A stretch of DNA of 64,000 nucleotides, from contig JAMWFC010000028.1 in the NCBI GenBank assembly GCA_027475525.1, positions 298,831 through 362,830 on the forward strand, in the 5' to 3' direction. Made by a program: the position numbers and the translations under genes. Positions 22,661 through 34,576 of the stretch are shown piece by piece. Source of the stretch: Macrolepiota albuminosa (Eukaryota; Basidiomycota; Agaricomycetes; Agaricales; Agaricaceae). A model generated the notes under the pieces. That model was given only the letters and a program-made list of their open reading frames with translations, was not told where the DNA came from and did not search any database. Every line of letters starts with the position of its first letter. Position 1 is the first letter of the stretch.

Positions 22661-23926
22661 ATGACCCAACCAGCCCCCTCAGACACTCCCCTGGACGCTT
22701 CTGCCCCTCAGGATGATGCCTGGGGTCGCTTGCTTGCTCTGGAGACTCAGGTGCAGACCACTCAAGCTTCCCTCACCCTCCACACCACCGAACTTGCTGG
22801 ATTACGTCAGGCCACAGACACTATCTCCCATTCCCTTCAGGCCCTCTTAGAGCGCCTCCCTCTCACTCCTACCCCTCTCCAGGCACCTCCAGTTAGGGCT
22901 GGCACACCCCCAGTCCCTCGCTTTGGGGCCTCCCCCCCAGTTCATGCCAATATTCCTCGCCCAGCACTCCCAGACGCATTCAATGGTGACCGAGCGATAG
23001 GCAAGCGTTTTCTGCAGTCCTGCATCACCTATATTCAGCTCAGTGGGGAGGCTTTCCCCTCTGACGCTCTCAAAATCGCTTGGGTTCTTTCTTACATGAA
23101 GTCTGGGCGAGCTTCAACATACGCGCTACGAGTCTTTCGACGTCCTGGAGGAGTAGAGAGTTTTGGAAGTTGGGATCAGTTTGAGAAGGAGTTTCGGACA
23201 GAGTTCTTCCCCTTGGACCCTGCTAAGGTGGCAGCCCTCACTCTCCGAGATCCTCATCGATATGGGCAGGGGAAGCGGACCCTAGATGAGTACATCGACT
23301 CCTTCAGAGCTCTTGCTGAACAGGCCTGTTATCCGGATGGTCTTCAGCTCTGTCTCACCTTCCGAGATGGCCTCCTTCCCTCTCTCATGGATCGGATCGA
23401 CAGCATGGCTGAGGGACGACCTGATGACACGAGTATCGAGACCTGGTATCAGGTAGCACGTGATCAGTGGCAGCTCATGGAGTTACGACGTGAGCTCCAC
23501 CGTGGAACTGCCCCTCGCTCCACTCCACAGGCATCCTTTTCTGCTCGTCATCCCATCCAGCCTTCCCTTCCATTTCGTGCTCCACCCCCAGCTCAGGTAC
23601 CTGCAGCACGTCCTCTTCCTTTTGGAGTACCTATGGATGTCGATGCCTCTCGTCAACGTTCCTCCCTTCCTCTCCTCTGCCGTCGCTGTGGAAAGCCTGG
23701 TCACTTCGCTCGGTATTGTCCCCAGGGGTTAGAGGTGCGCTATCTCTCAGCTTCAGAGCAGGAGGAGCTCCTTCTCCAGCTCCTTGCTGCCCGAGACGTT
23801 CGAGGAAACCCCTCCCCAGATGTACAGACTGAAGCAGAACCCCTGGAGGAGTCCTTGGGTCCTGTGGAAGCTGTAGCAGAACCATCGGATGGGTCCTTTG
23901 GTTCGGCAGGGGAGGGTTTTCAATAG
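22661..23926 (+). CDS. gag: Gag capsid-nucleocapsid protein of the chromovirus
   Basis: 421 aa from the first ATG after the leader to TAG 23924-23926. A Gln/Leu-rich N-terminal helix precedes the capsid-like core (ALPDAFNGDR, FLQSCITYI, WVLSYMKSGRA, EFRTEFFPLDP, GKRTLDEYIDSFRAL). A CCHC zinc knuckle (CRRCGKPGHFARYC, about residues 340-353) would bind the element RNA. The acidic tail ends 8 nt before the pol ATG. The reading frame is uninterrupted, so gag is the best preserved part of the element. Confidence 0.92.
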   Translation: MTQPAPSDTPLDASAPQDDAWGRLLALETQVQTTQASLTLHTTELAGLRQATDTISHSLQALLERLPLTPTPLQAPPVRAGTPPVPRFGASPPVHANIPRPALPDAFNGDRAIGKRFLQSCITYIQLSGEAFPSDALKIAWVLSYMKSGRASTYALRVFRRPGGVESFGSWDQFEKEFRTEFFPLDPAKVAALTLRDPHRYGQGKRTLDEYIDSFRALAEQACYPDGLQLCLTFRDGLLPSLMDRIDSMAEGRPDDTSIETWYQVARDQWQLMELRRELHRGTAPRSTPQASFSARHPIQPSLPFRAPPPAQVPAARPLPFGVPMDVDASRQRSSLPLLCRRCGKPGHFARYCPQGLEVRYLSASEQEELLLQLLAARDVRGNPSPDVQTEAEPLEESLGPVEAVAEPSDGSFGSAGEGFQ

Positions 23927-23934
23927 AGCGACGG

Positions 23935-26900
23935 ATGAGTTGTACGCCTCCGCCGCCTGGTGCTAATCAGTTTACATGTCAATCAGTAGAGTCTTCTAAT
24001 GTATCGCTCCCTACTCCTGATTCTCTGACTGAAACTGTAAGCACCCCCTCCGACGTACAAAATACCCCCTTGGTCCAAGCCTCCGCTAAGACTTCTTCTC
24101 CTCCTTCTCCTGTCCGACGACCACGTGTCCCAGCTTGGGAACGACGCCTTCCCCGTCGCTATGTTGTTGCTTCTACTCCCTCTCCCAACTCTCTGCGTCT
24201 GAATGTGGAGATTGAGACAACTGACACTCAGCAGACTCGAAGCGTCATAGCTCTCTTGGACAGTGGCGCTACTGGACTCTTCCTAGACACCCGTTATGTG
24301 GAACAACACCGGCTCACTACCCGTCCCCTCTCTCACCCTATTCCAGTCTATAACATTGATGGTACGCTCAATGAAGCTGGATCCATCCGCTCAGTGGTGG
24401 ATTTAGTCCTTCGTTATCAGACTCATTCTGAGCGTGCAGTCTTTGCAGTTACCAGCCTAGGAAAGCAGGACATGATACTTGGGTTCTCCTGGCTGCGTGA
24501 TCACAATCCTGAGATTGACTGGGCCAAGGGTAAGGTGAGCATGAGCCGCTGCCCTCGACGGTGTTCCACATGTGCTAAGGAAGTGAGAGAGGAGCGCAGA
24601 GAGTCAGTCCGTGAGCGTGCTGCTATCCGGGCTTGCCGAGTTGGACACCTCCCCTTTGCAGACCTTGACCTACTGGATCCTCCTCCCTTGGCGTTCCCTT
24701 ATAGAGAGGCCCTCTATGAGGACGTTCGAGGTGTAGTGAGTGAAGCCCAGATGGAAGATGGATGCGAGGGTGAATTTGGATGCGCTCCTGACCCAGAGTC
24801 TCCAGACGAGGCTATCGAGACAGGTGATAGGATTTATGCAACTACGTTACGACCTCCACCAACTGTAGCAGAGATCAGAGCTAGCCAAACTACCTCCCAG
24901 CGGCTAGCTCAGGCATTTGCTGCCAACTCTGCTCCTAAGTCGTTCCGAGATGCGGTTCCTCATCACCTGCAAGACTTTGAGGATGTTTTCTCTAAGGCAT
25001 CATTTGACTCCCTGCCAGATTCCGAGATGCGGTTCCTCATCACCTGCAAGACTTTGAGGATGTTTTCTCTAAGGCATCATTTGACTCCCTGCCAGAGTGT
25101 AAGCAGTGGGACCATGCAATTGAGCTTACACCCAATGCTGAGCCCTCTAGCTGCAAGGTCTACCCACTCTCTCCCAGAGAACAGGATGAGCTTGATGCCT
25201 TTTTGCAGGAGAATTTAGACTCTGGTCGCATCCGTCCCTCAAAGTCTCCGATGGCCTCTCCAGTCTTCTTCATTAAGAAGAATCTTCATTAAGAAGAAGG
25301 ATGGATCTCTACGTCTGGTTCAGGACTACCGAGTCTTGAATGCGATGACTGTGAAGAATCGCTACCCCTTACCACTCATTTCAGAGCTTGTCAACAACCT
25401 CCGAGGTGCGCGCTACTTTACCAAGTTGGATGTCCGCTGGGGCTACAACAATGTGCGCATCAAAGAAGGAGATGAGTGGAAGGGAGCATTCCGAACAAAT
25501 CGTGGACTCTTTGAACCTCTGGTAATGTTCTTTGGCCTCACTAATAGCCCTGCCACCTTCCAGACCATGATGAACGACATTTTCCGAGACCTCATAGCGG
25601 AAGGTGTTGTGTGTGTATACCTCGACGATATTCTCATCTATACCAAGACTCTAGAGGAGCATCGTCGGATTACACGCATCGTACTGGAACGTCTTCGCCA
25701 GCACCAGCTCTATCTTAAGCCAGAGAAGTGTGAGTTTGAGCAGACTAAGGTTGAATATCTTGGACTGATCATCTCTCATGGAATGGCTGAGATGGACCCA
25801 GTCAAGGTGGCTGGTGTAGCGGAGTGGCCGGAGCCTAAGAACAAGAAGGAGGTTCAGGCCTTCCTGGGTTTTACCAACTTCTACTGGAGGTTTATTCAGG
25901 ATTTCTCACACCATGCCCGGCCCCTCTTCGATCTCACCACTAAGGACACTCCTTGGCACTGGGATGCAGCACAGCAGACAGCCTTTGATGCCCTCAAACA
26001 GGCAGTCACTTCAAAGCCTGTCCTTATATTCCCAGATGATGACTCTCCCTTCCGTGTCGAAGCTGATAGCTCAGATTTTGCTACTGGGGCCGTTCTCTCT
26101 CAACAGTCAAGGGAGGATGGTAAGTAGCATCCTGTGGCTTTCTACTCCAAGAGTCTCAATGCCGTGGAGCGAAATTATGAGATCCATGACAAGGAGATGC
26201 TAGCTATCATTCGGTCATTTGAGGAGTGGCGACATTTCCTTGAGGGTGCCAGGCATAAATTCGAGGTGTGGACTGATCACAAGAACTTAGAGTACTTTCG
26301 GACGGCCAAGAAACTCAACCGCTGACAGGCTCGATGGTCCTTGTATCTGGCCAACTTCGACTTCTCTCTGCATCACAAACCGGGACAGAGCATGGGTAAG
26401 CCAGATGCGCTTTCTAGGCGAGCAGACCATGGTTCAGGAGCTAGTGACAATGACAATATTGTACTTCTGAAGCCAGAACTATTTGCTATCCGTGCTCTAG
26501 AAGGTGTGGTTGGCCAGGGAGAAGAAGTGAGCATCCTTCGAGACATCCGACGAGGTAACCGGGAGGGCGCTCAAGAAGATCTGGTAGCTAAGGCTGCCAT
26601 GGCCTTGCATGCTCGAGAGAAAGCTGGAGTGAAGTCTGTCCGCACCAACGAGTGGTCTCTGGAGAATGGTCTTCTCACCTTCCGGGGACGCATTTATGTT
26701 CCCAACCTGCCAGACCTCCGGAGGCGGATTGTGGAGCAGCATCATGACTCTCGAGTTGCAGGACATCCTGGCAGATGGAAGACACTGGAGCTGGTTTCGC
26801 GGAATTACTGGTGGCCTCAAATGTCACGGTATATTGGCTCTTACACCTCCACCTGTGATCTTTGCCTTCGGACTAAGCCTCGTCGTCAGCCTCCTATGGG

Positions 26901-28086
26901 ACAGCTTCATCCATTGCCTATCCCAGCTGAGCGTTGGAGTGTGGCCTCAGTAGACTTCATTGTTGAGTTACCTGATTCTCATGGATATGATGCGATCATG
27001 GTGGTAGTGGATCTCTGTGGCAAGCGTGCTCATTTTATTCCAACACACACTACTTGCTCAGCCATGGGCGCTGCCAATCTGTACCGGAAGCATGTCTGGA
27101 AGCTCCATGGGTTGTCAGATGCTTATGTCTCAGACCGCGGACCTCAGTTTGTGGCAGAGTTTACGAGAGAACTGTATCGCCTCCTCCATGTCAAACTCCA
27201 CACCTCCACAGCCTACCACCCCCAGTCTGATGGCCAGACTGAGCGTGTCAACCAGGAGCTAGAGCAGTATCTCCGGCTCTTCTGCAATGAACGACAGGAT
27301 GACTGGGACGATCTATTACCAGAGGCAGAGTTCCAGTACAACAACCGTGTACACGCTGCCACCCAGATGTCTCCTTTCCTTCTAGATACTGGTCGACATC
27401 CTCGGATGGGATTTGAGCCTCGTGGATGACCTTCAGAGAATGAAGCAGTCAATGAGTTCATAGATCGGATGAAGGCAGCCCAGGAGGAGGCCAAGGCAGC
27501 TTTAGCTAAGGCAAAGGATGACATGGCCCGCTACTACGATCGTGGACGAACTCCAGCCCCCAAGTACAAGCCTGGAGATCGAGTCTACCTGGATGCCTCT
27601 GACATTGCCACTACCCGACCTTCTCAGAAGCTCTCTCACCGTCGTCTAGGCCCCTTCCCTATAGTAAGACAGGTAGGCCCACTTGCCTATCGACTCAAGC
27701 TGCCTAGTGGAATGAGTCGACTCCATCCAGTCTTCAATGTGGTGAAGCTCTCTCCAGCCCCAGAGGATCCAATTCCAGGTCGACGTCCACAGCCACCTCC
27801 ACCACCAGTTCTGGTAAACAACCAAGAAGAGTACGAAGTGGAGCGGATCCTAGACAGCCGACTCTTTAGGAATAAGCTTCAGTTCAAGGTCAAGTGGAAG
27901 GGCTATGGAATCGAGGACGTTTCCTGGGAGCCACAAGAGAATGTCCATGCCCCTGCCTTGGTCCGGGAATTCTATCAACAGCATCCTGATGCTCCTCGGG
28001 CAATCAGAGGCCTCTATTCCCTTTCCAAAGTAGACCAGGCCATCCAGAACTACTTCTATCCAGCACGTCGAGACGCCGCACTCTAG
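23935..28086 (+). pseudogene. pol: Pol polyprotein: protease, RT, RNase H, integrase, chromodomain
   Basis: ATG 23935 lies in a different frame from gag, 8 nt after its stop. Motifs in order: protease LLDSGATGLF (near 24257); RT FTKLDVRWGYNN and VYLDDILIYT; RNase H EADSSDFATGAV and [10 protein letters not shown]; integrase zinc finger (HHDSRVAGHPG, CDLC), SVDFIVELP, SDRGPQF and HPQSDGQTERVNQE (the DDE residues); chromodomain EYEVERILDSR, FKVKWKGYG, SWEPQENV. Nonsense codons: TAG 26125-26127, TGA 26323-26325, TGA 27427-27429. A 77-bp duplication (24943-25096) and a 16-bp one (about 25268-25299) put the RT start out of frame; together they add 93 bp, so the frame recovers. All later pieces are in the ATG frame. 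Confidence 0.93.
24943..25096. repeat. 77-bp exact tandem duplication in pol
   Basis: The unit 24943-25019 recurs at 25020-25096 between protease and reverse transcriptase, repeating HHLQDFEDVFSKASFDSLP out of frame. Confidence 0.93.
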
Positions 28087-28097
28087 AGGGGGGGTGA
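28085..28097 (+). other. Polypurine tract
   Basis: AGAGGGGGGGTGA directly precedes the 3' LTR and would prime plus-strand synthesis. It overlaps the end of pol. Confidence 0.8.
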
Positions 28098-28615
28098 TGT
28101 CAGGGGACCCCTCATTCCTTTCTTCTTTCACTCCTTATTTCTTCACTCTCCTTTCATTCACTTCCTTATTTCTTCTACCATTCTCTCATTTTGCTGTTAC
28201 TACTTCTTCAACACTATCTGTTGGTACTATTCTCAACCTTTGAGGTGCTCTGGTTCTTTAGCTATCACTCAGACAAGTGTGGGCCCTTCAGCACCGCTCC
28301 AGGCTGCTTAGATAAGCCGGAGTTTGCCTTTCTGACTTCTAAAGTCCGGAGTTTTCCTCCCTTGTTTGCACACTTGTTTGGTTAGTCAATTTTCGAGTTT
28401 TTAAGGTTTTGTTGTACTGTACAGTTGTTTCCCACGCTTCAGAGGCCCCAGAAGCGTCCAACCTGGCATAGGGAATCCCCAGACTTGTTCTCTTTGGATC
28501 TCCCTCTGCCAGGTGAGTAGCTACCTTGATATTGTCAGTATATATTCTAATACACTTTGGATCTCCCTCTGCCAGCTGTGTGACTGAGCCACAGCCTCTA
28601 GAGGTCGCCCTTACA
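28098..28615 (+). repeat. 3' LTR of the chromovirus
   Basis: 518 bp, with no difference from the 5' LTR found by eye. Followed by the CCGCT target duplication. Confidence 0.92.
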
Positions 28616-28657
28616 CCGCTTGCCCCCGGAGGCCCCCGTCGTCAGCGGAACCTGACA

Positions 28658-30801
28658 AGTGGTATCTGCATATTATTGATAGGCAGGGGAAGATAAACAT
28701 TGGACCGCTCACATATGCAGGAAACACTGAAGAACTGGTTAGGGTTCTTCTTTGTCTTACGTTCGGTCCGTTGACTATACTGGGATTGGATTCTACAATG
28801 ACGCGAGAGGTTCCAAGTGGCAGGGTAAGTGTCTTAGATTGTTTTGAATGTCTGCGTCCGCTATATGTTGTATAGAGATTTCTGAAAGAAGGCAGCAGGC
28901 CTAATTTTTGGGTGCGGTATTCAAAAAAAAATTTGTACCACGGTGGAAGAATGGCGTTGAAAAGAGTACGATCACACCGCCCAATGATATCTATTTTATG
29001 GACTTGACCGAAAAAATCAAGCAACAATATATTATAGCCGGTGACAAGCAGGATCTTAAACAGAATATTTCTTCAAACCTCTCCACCATTTTGTGTGATC
29101 ATACATTCATTGTGAAATCGGAAATATTCAAGTCCCAGGCCCTCTTAGGGTGCGCTACGCAAGTCTGGGCTGTTGAAACCCCAGACCAAAAGCAGGCGAT
29201 TATGAAGGATTTGTGGATCCTCTCTGGCCAAAGGCATAATGAAAGTCACTACCTCCAAGAACTTCACAAAGATGGCTTTTGCCCATTCATTCCCAAACCC
29301 ATATGTTATGCAGTAGTCACGAAGACTTCCGTTATTTGTACGGCGCTTTTCAGCTACAATTCACCAGAGACCAGAGAACGCCGGCGATTGGTCATGTCAC
29401 CTGTTTGTGTGAAGCTCTCAAACGTCCAATCCCTGATTGAACTGATGGGTGTTTTTCTCAACATCTGTTTCGGTAGGCTGAATCATCTTTTGATTTCATT
29501 TACTGAAACTTGTCCACTCTATCGATTAAATTCTTAAAAGATCATAACCATGTTCATCGTGATATTTCCTTTGTGAACATAATGATTCAAAACACACCGC
29601 TTACCGAACAAGAAATAAAAGAATTTTATTCTGAGGGAAATGCCGCAGGGATAATACGACTCGCACATCAATGTCGACCCGGAATCCTCATCGACTTCGA
29701 CTATGCCGCATTTATTGAAAGTAATAGAAACAGTGCCTGCGGCTCTCATCAACAGGGTCCTTTACAGGCGTCCTATGCCTATCAGGATGCAAGTGACCTT
29801 CATCCTCAAGAAAGGGAAAGCAGCCTAGAGATGGACACTGATTCCTCTGCTCATGGTCATCTTCCTCGCAGCAACTATGAGCGCCGTTCTACTTGAACTA
29901 TCCATACACAGTCGATAACTGAAGAAGCGCATTGCCATGATACTGACAAGGAGGACACTGATCAAACTCCTGTCAATTCTGGCTCTCCAGTTCCCCAACT
30001 ACATCTGCATGGGATTGATGGTCACTCATCCTTCTTGGCTGGTGTCTCATCCGAAAGGAGTCTACTCCAGGATTTACATGACATTCCTCAGCCACGCTTT
30101 CATGAACAACAGTTGCCTATTACAGTTTCATCCCCAAATACTGGCAAAAACACAATTCGTACTGTAAGTTGTGTTGACATCATCCTTGTATAATTTAACA
30201 TATATCTCTGATTTAGCGCACGGCGCCTTTCATGGCCATACCCCTGTTGTTGTGGGGATCAACGCACACAGTTGGGTTTGATCTTGAAAGTCTTGTCTAT
30301 GTCCTTCTCTACCTTTGCACCCAGTATCAGGACATAAACCCAGTCGAAATTTACAAAGATGGCTTGTTTAAGAAGGCTAAACGATACGCTCCCATTGCTG
30401 CTTGGTTCTTTGGCGACGGCAGCTTTCAAGATCTAGGTTGTCTAAAAGCTGGCCAGCTACACTTCGGATTGGAACATCTTGTTCTCGATTATATCTCTCC
30501 CCGTTTTCAAGTTCTTCGAACCGTTATAAAAGACTTGTGGCGTGCATTATACCCTGCTTTCCCACATGACTTGATTCAAGGAGACGAGAAAACCCGTTTC
30601 CTCCCGGCCGACGCCTGTGATTCATTTATCGAGATCTTCGAGAGGGCAATTGTATCCCTTGGTAAACAGCAAGGCGAAGTATCGCCGGCAGATGCCTTCA
30701 CGTCTGTATCAGGGTCAACAAAGCGCCGTGCGGAACAGGAAGAAGAGGGAACTGCTAAGAGGATTCTCAAGAAAATGGCTGCAGGCGATGGTCCTGTTTA
30801 A
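28658..30801 (+). pseudogene. FunK1-type protein kinase, 3' part with the kinase core
   Basis: Continues the split gene: YLHIIDRQGKINIGPLTYAG, an intron after VPSGR (GTAAGT to GTATAG), then HTFIVKSEIFKSQALLG, the catalytic loop HVHRDISFVNIM (near 29550), the metal-binding LIDFDYAAF in place of DFG (near 29690), RTAPFMAIPLLLWG, and DLESLVYVLLYLC. These are the hallmarks of Pkinase_fungal (FunK1), a family expanded in mushrooms with no settled biological role. A frame change near an A9 run at 28919-28929 separates RPNFWVRYSKK from the next segment. With the 7.4 kb insertion upstream the gene cannot make the full protein. The end is TAA 30799-30801. Confidence 0.8.
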
Positions 30802-31303
30802 CCATCTCAGCAATCGAGTTCGGCCACCAGAAGGTCTGAATCAAGCACGTTTGTCCAGGGCTGGAACTTCGAGGTTTTAGAAGCCGATTTTGTTTTTAAT
30901 GTCATGTTTTCTCAACTACATCAATTGATATACGTATCGAAGATGTTTAATAACGCTCATAATTGTATATATGTTTTGCGTGGAAGAAGTGAACGAGAAC
31001 AAATATTAATATAATCTTTCCATGGACCAATGACACGTGACATCATCCGCTCGCCGATAGCGAGTTCTGGGTTCACCCAAGCTCACTGTTAATCATGCTG
31101 CTCCCTTTCACCTGCTTCAATCTGTAACTTTCTTCGACCATTCGGCATACTTGGGGCTTGCCCCAGCCTATTCAGTATCACATCCTTAGAGTTGCTGTCT
31201 GCAGAATTGTATCTCCTAAACATATAGAGCATGGTCCCATTGCAATCCAGAATGGACCGGAAGTGAGTCCTGCCGCTATATACAAACTTTTTTCATATCC
31301 TTG
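30802..31303 (+). other. Intergenic after FunK1
   Basis: AT-rich, with no gene seen. Contains one copy of the dispersed motif GAGTTCTGGGTTCACCC at 31062-31078. A short upstream exon for the next gene (ATG near 31233 with a GTGAGT donor) is possible but its phase does not fit. Confidence 0.4.
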
Positions 31304-33909
31304 ATGCAGCTCTTCAGAGTAGACAAAATTTCTGGCGCTGTTACTTTCCATCAAGGAGATGTCTACTATTCCCCAAACTCCAGCCGCCATGTTCCTATCC
31401 CACCATTTGATGCAAAAATCGGCGTAGAAAGCCCTATTTTTCACATCCAAACCGCCAGCGAAGAAGATTTTACTCAGCCTCATTGGTGGACGGAAACCTT
31501 TGGATGGCTTGCATTTGTTCCACGTAACCCTTGTTATGTCAGCCCTCTATTGGAACAACTTTCGAAAGTGCCCAAACACCTACACCGTTGCATTGAAAAA
31601 GGGCGAGAGAGGTATCACCTACCTGCCGAAGTTCAAGACTCGTGGATAAAATTGGATTGGTGGTTGTCGCTGGCGACATCTGTCATAAGCAAAGAACTTA
31701 AGATCTCGGTCGGGCGCCCCTTCTCTCCTTGGGCCATTGGTTACATGGGAAAAGAGGACAGTCATGGACGTATGCTGACATTAATTTACAGATCCCAAGG
31801 ATTGTTCAAAGTTTGGATGGGATTGTTGTCGCATCTTATCGCCGAAGCTAGGTCAGCCAACGAAACCGGCACAGATATGTACTGGTACCGAGCGCTTTTG
31901 GCCCACGGATTTCAGCCTGAACTATTAGAAGCGCTCCAATTGTCAGTGATTTGTGATTTCTCCGCAACTACTGAATGTGCTGGCGTCTTCATTGATATTA
32001 CCAGTAAAAACACAAATCAACCGACTGTTGAATGGTTTTTGAAGTACAACGTCCCCATATGGTATTGATGAGGGACGCAAGAAATGTCGATTCCTTCCCT
32101 TGCTTATCTTGCCCCTCTTTTGGACCAATTCCAGTGTGCAGTACTAGCTTCGAGCAACCCTGTACAGGAAGTCTGTACTATGGGAAAGCGGCCTGAATAT
32201 GGAGTCTTTTTCGCTGCTCGCGACGCCTGCAACGCAAGGTGTCTCTTGTACAAAAGTGCTATTGAGCAACAGACCTGCTTAAACAGAGAGCGCCATCTGC
32301 CCACGGTCAGCGCTAAAGTTTTCAAATGGGTTCCCAGTGATGATGACGAAACTGTCTGGTGTCGCGTTCAAGTGTGCAGGGCTGATAGGGAAGAAACGCT
32401 TGGAGAGTATAGTCAAGCGCAGACGCGCTACGATTCATTCTCAAATGAATGGGATTGCTGCGAAGGATTTGGTCCTGGCGATGAAGACAGCGACGGGGAA
32501 TTTTACAGCTTTTCGGACGAGCTAACTGGCTCTATCACTTGCCTCGAGCCCCCATACGAGAACAATCTACTATCCAGGACTCTTACTCCCCCACCACAAG
32601 CGGAGCAATCTTTGGACTCTGAACGCCTTGATGTACCTCGTATCCACCCCCTCCAGCACTCTGTTAGTTCACTGGAATCCATGCCGCCAGCATTGCCTGA
32701 ACTCTCATCGTCGGCATCATCAGAGCCCATGTCGCTCATATATCCAAAGCCCACGTTGAATGAGTCTCGGAAAATCGCTGCCCTGCAGCAGGAAATTTTT
32801 GAGATCCTTGCTTTACACTACGGCTTCACGAAAACCTCTTCCCTGCCCTCCTCTTTACCATTGTTGACCAGCGAAGCAGAATGCAAGAAGCTCGCTCGTT
32901 TGCTAGGTCTGTCGTGGTCTCGGTGCCAGCCTTACATTGGGCAAGTTCTAGGTGCATCTCTGGCAAAGTCTTACCTTGAGGGAATAATAGAGGGATGCTG
33001 GCCCGAGGATGATAACTGCGATTTTAACGTTACAAATTGTTTTTCACTGGATATGTCTGACCGCGGTCAATACCTACGCATCGTTGAGAGTGTGGAAGAG
33101 AAGCCTCGAATTTTTTACATGTTCGACTTTGGTATCAAGTCTGAAAGGCCGTGGAAGTTAACGCTCACTAATGCGACAGATGCGTTATTGGTATGTCGAC
33201 TTCATTCTCGCTTTCGCGAATCGGACGTTGCAGAGTATCTCCTCCAACACGGCATTGCATTTCGAACCTTTCTTCCCTCAGAAATTGCTCCTAAAGCACC
33301 CCGCAAATCCTTCCCCCCTGGTGTACTCCCGATGCGACTGTCTGATTCGCAGTATGGGGTCAAGGATTATGCATCTTATATTCGGCATCGGGAAATTCTG
33401 TTAACTCAGCCTCGGGGTCGTGCTGCACTAATGCAAGGTGGGATCATCTGGAGGTTGAGTACTTCAGTTGTCAGCTTTTCATCTGTACTTCAGGGACCTA
33501 CGGGTTGGTCAGCGATTCCCAACACAATGATTGTAGTTTGCGACCCAAAAACGAATGAGTTGTTCATAGACGACGCCCTTACTGAAGTAGAACTCAACCT
33601 CATTTCCGGGTCCTATCTTTGCTCGACTGGTAAGACCTTTCCTATTTTCTATCTGCTTCTCACCTTTGCCCAGGGACTCTCAACCAAACTGCTCTCCGTT
33701 CCTGGTTTCCTACAATGATGGCCTTCAACAGTAGTGGTGAGGATTATGGTCACGAGATTAATGATATCAATCACGGAGCAAGTTTTCGAGGGCCCTTGCT
33801 GGGTAAGAAATGGCGCGATCTCATGCGTGGTTCGAAGGATGTTCAACTTTTAAAAGCTGCTATGGAGTCCTTCTCTCAGGCTTTCATCAAACAACATATG
33901 ACAGAATAA
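31304..33909 (+). pseudogene. Conserved Agaricomycete hypothetical protein with double nonsense codon
   Basis: Exon 1 is 31304-33629, intron 33630-33673 (44 nt), exon 2 33674-33909, total 854 codons. Recognisable blocks: GRPFSPWAIGYMG, EWFLKYNVPIWY, FFAARDACNARCLL, NRERHLPTVSAKVFKW, RYDSFSNEWDCCEGFGPGD, and the tail RSWFPTMMAFNSSG with GPLLGKKWRDLMRG. I know this arrangement as a large intron-poor mushroom family without an assigned function. Two consecutive TGA codons (32066-32071) follow VPIWY in the same frame; both are one C-to-T step from CGA. Unless they are sequence errors, only the N-terminal 254 codons would be made. Confidence 0.65.
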
Positions 33910-34078
33910 TTTGTCAAACATTTCCATGTAAATACACTAAGAGACATTGATAGCGCCTATGAGTATCTAACGCATTTGGAAGGTCAAGTCTTTGGGGATA
34001 TAGAGTCGCCCCTGATGAGTTCGGCTGACAAAACTACACAGTCCTGAGCATGGTAAGGATCGGAGGGTGAATGACGCC

Positions 34079-34576
34079 TTACCTGCATACTGCAAAATTG
34101 ATTAGGGTGTTGTCCTCATGCCTAACATTGACGAATTCAGAATGAGTACCCTTACGGATGACGAAGATATCTCCTCGCCAGTTTCTGTCTGATGAGGTGA
34201 GGACATGGTGATTCAGTGGGAGATTGACATGGTTTTTGAAGAATAGGTGATAGCGGACTGTCTGATGCCTCCTGATGATGGTTACAATGGTGTGGTGTAT
34301 ATGTGGCTGAAGCTTATGGTTCTGTAATATAAATTCAAGGTAGGGTCGTCTTCCGCGGCAATTCGTCTGACACTGGACCCTTCTGGTGACGGGTCGGCTG
34401 TATGTTGCAGAATAATATCGCCCATCGACGTTACTAGACCAGTCCTGCGTTCGAGTCAGATTTGCAGAAGGATTTGCGGCTGCAAGGTAGCTCACTTTAC
34501 TAGAAGGTGTAAAGGGTTCGAGCGAGGTGACCATGTCGTGCTGACAACTAGGTAAAGAGTCGGTAACGCGTTTCAA
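34079..34576 (-). CDS. Unrecognised ORF, 165 aa
   Basis: An open stretch with coding-like composition on the minus strand: Ser/Thr/Arg-rich N-terminal half, then RYHLFFKNHVNLP, NWRGDIFVIRKG and FVNVRHEDNT near the C terminus. The GDI.V....FVN pattern looks like a small beta-rich domain, but I cannot name it. It may be the last exon of a gene reading from about 34.8 kb, or a relic. Confidence 0.4.
   Translation of the reverse strand: MKRVTDSLPSCQHDMVTSLEPFTPSSKVSYLAAANPSANLTRTQDWSSNVDGRYYSATYSRPVTRRVQCQTNCRGRRPYLEFILQNHKLQPHIHHTIVTIIRRHQTVRYHLFFKNHVNLPLNHHVLTSSDRNWRGDIFVIRKGTHSEFVNVRHEDNTLINFAVCR

Larger units (their letters stand above)
22029..28615 (+). mobile_element. Full-length Ty3/gypsy chromovirus (6,587 bp)
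   Basis: Two 518-bp LTRs (22029-22546, 28098-28615) begin TGTCAGGGG and end CCCTTACA and look identical by eye. The target duplication is CCGCT (22024-22028 and 28616-28620). Order inside: self-primer binding site, gag, pol (protease, reverse transcriptase, RNase H, integrase, chromodomain), polypurine tract. A chromodomain after integrase places it among chromoviruses. Pol carries nonsense codons, so this copy is probably not autonomous although it inserted recently. Confidence 0.95.
21216..28657 (+). mobile_element. GC-rich solo LTR (family C), interrupted by the chromovirus
   Basis: The two LTR pieces are 21216-22028 and 28616-28657. The outer ends are TGTCA (21216) and TGACA (28653-28657), a perfect 5-bp inverted pair. 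The flanking target duplication is AGTGG (21211-21215 and 28658-28662). Without the inner element and its CCGCT duplication the LTR is about 850 bp. Composition is far richer in C and G than the neighbours for the first 450 bp, then rich in the motif AGTCTCCCGG. No internal sequence of this family is present, so it was solo before the inner insertion. Confidence 0.82.
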
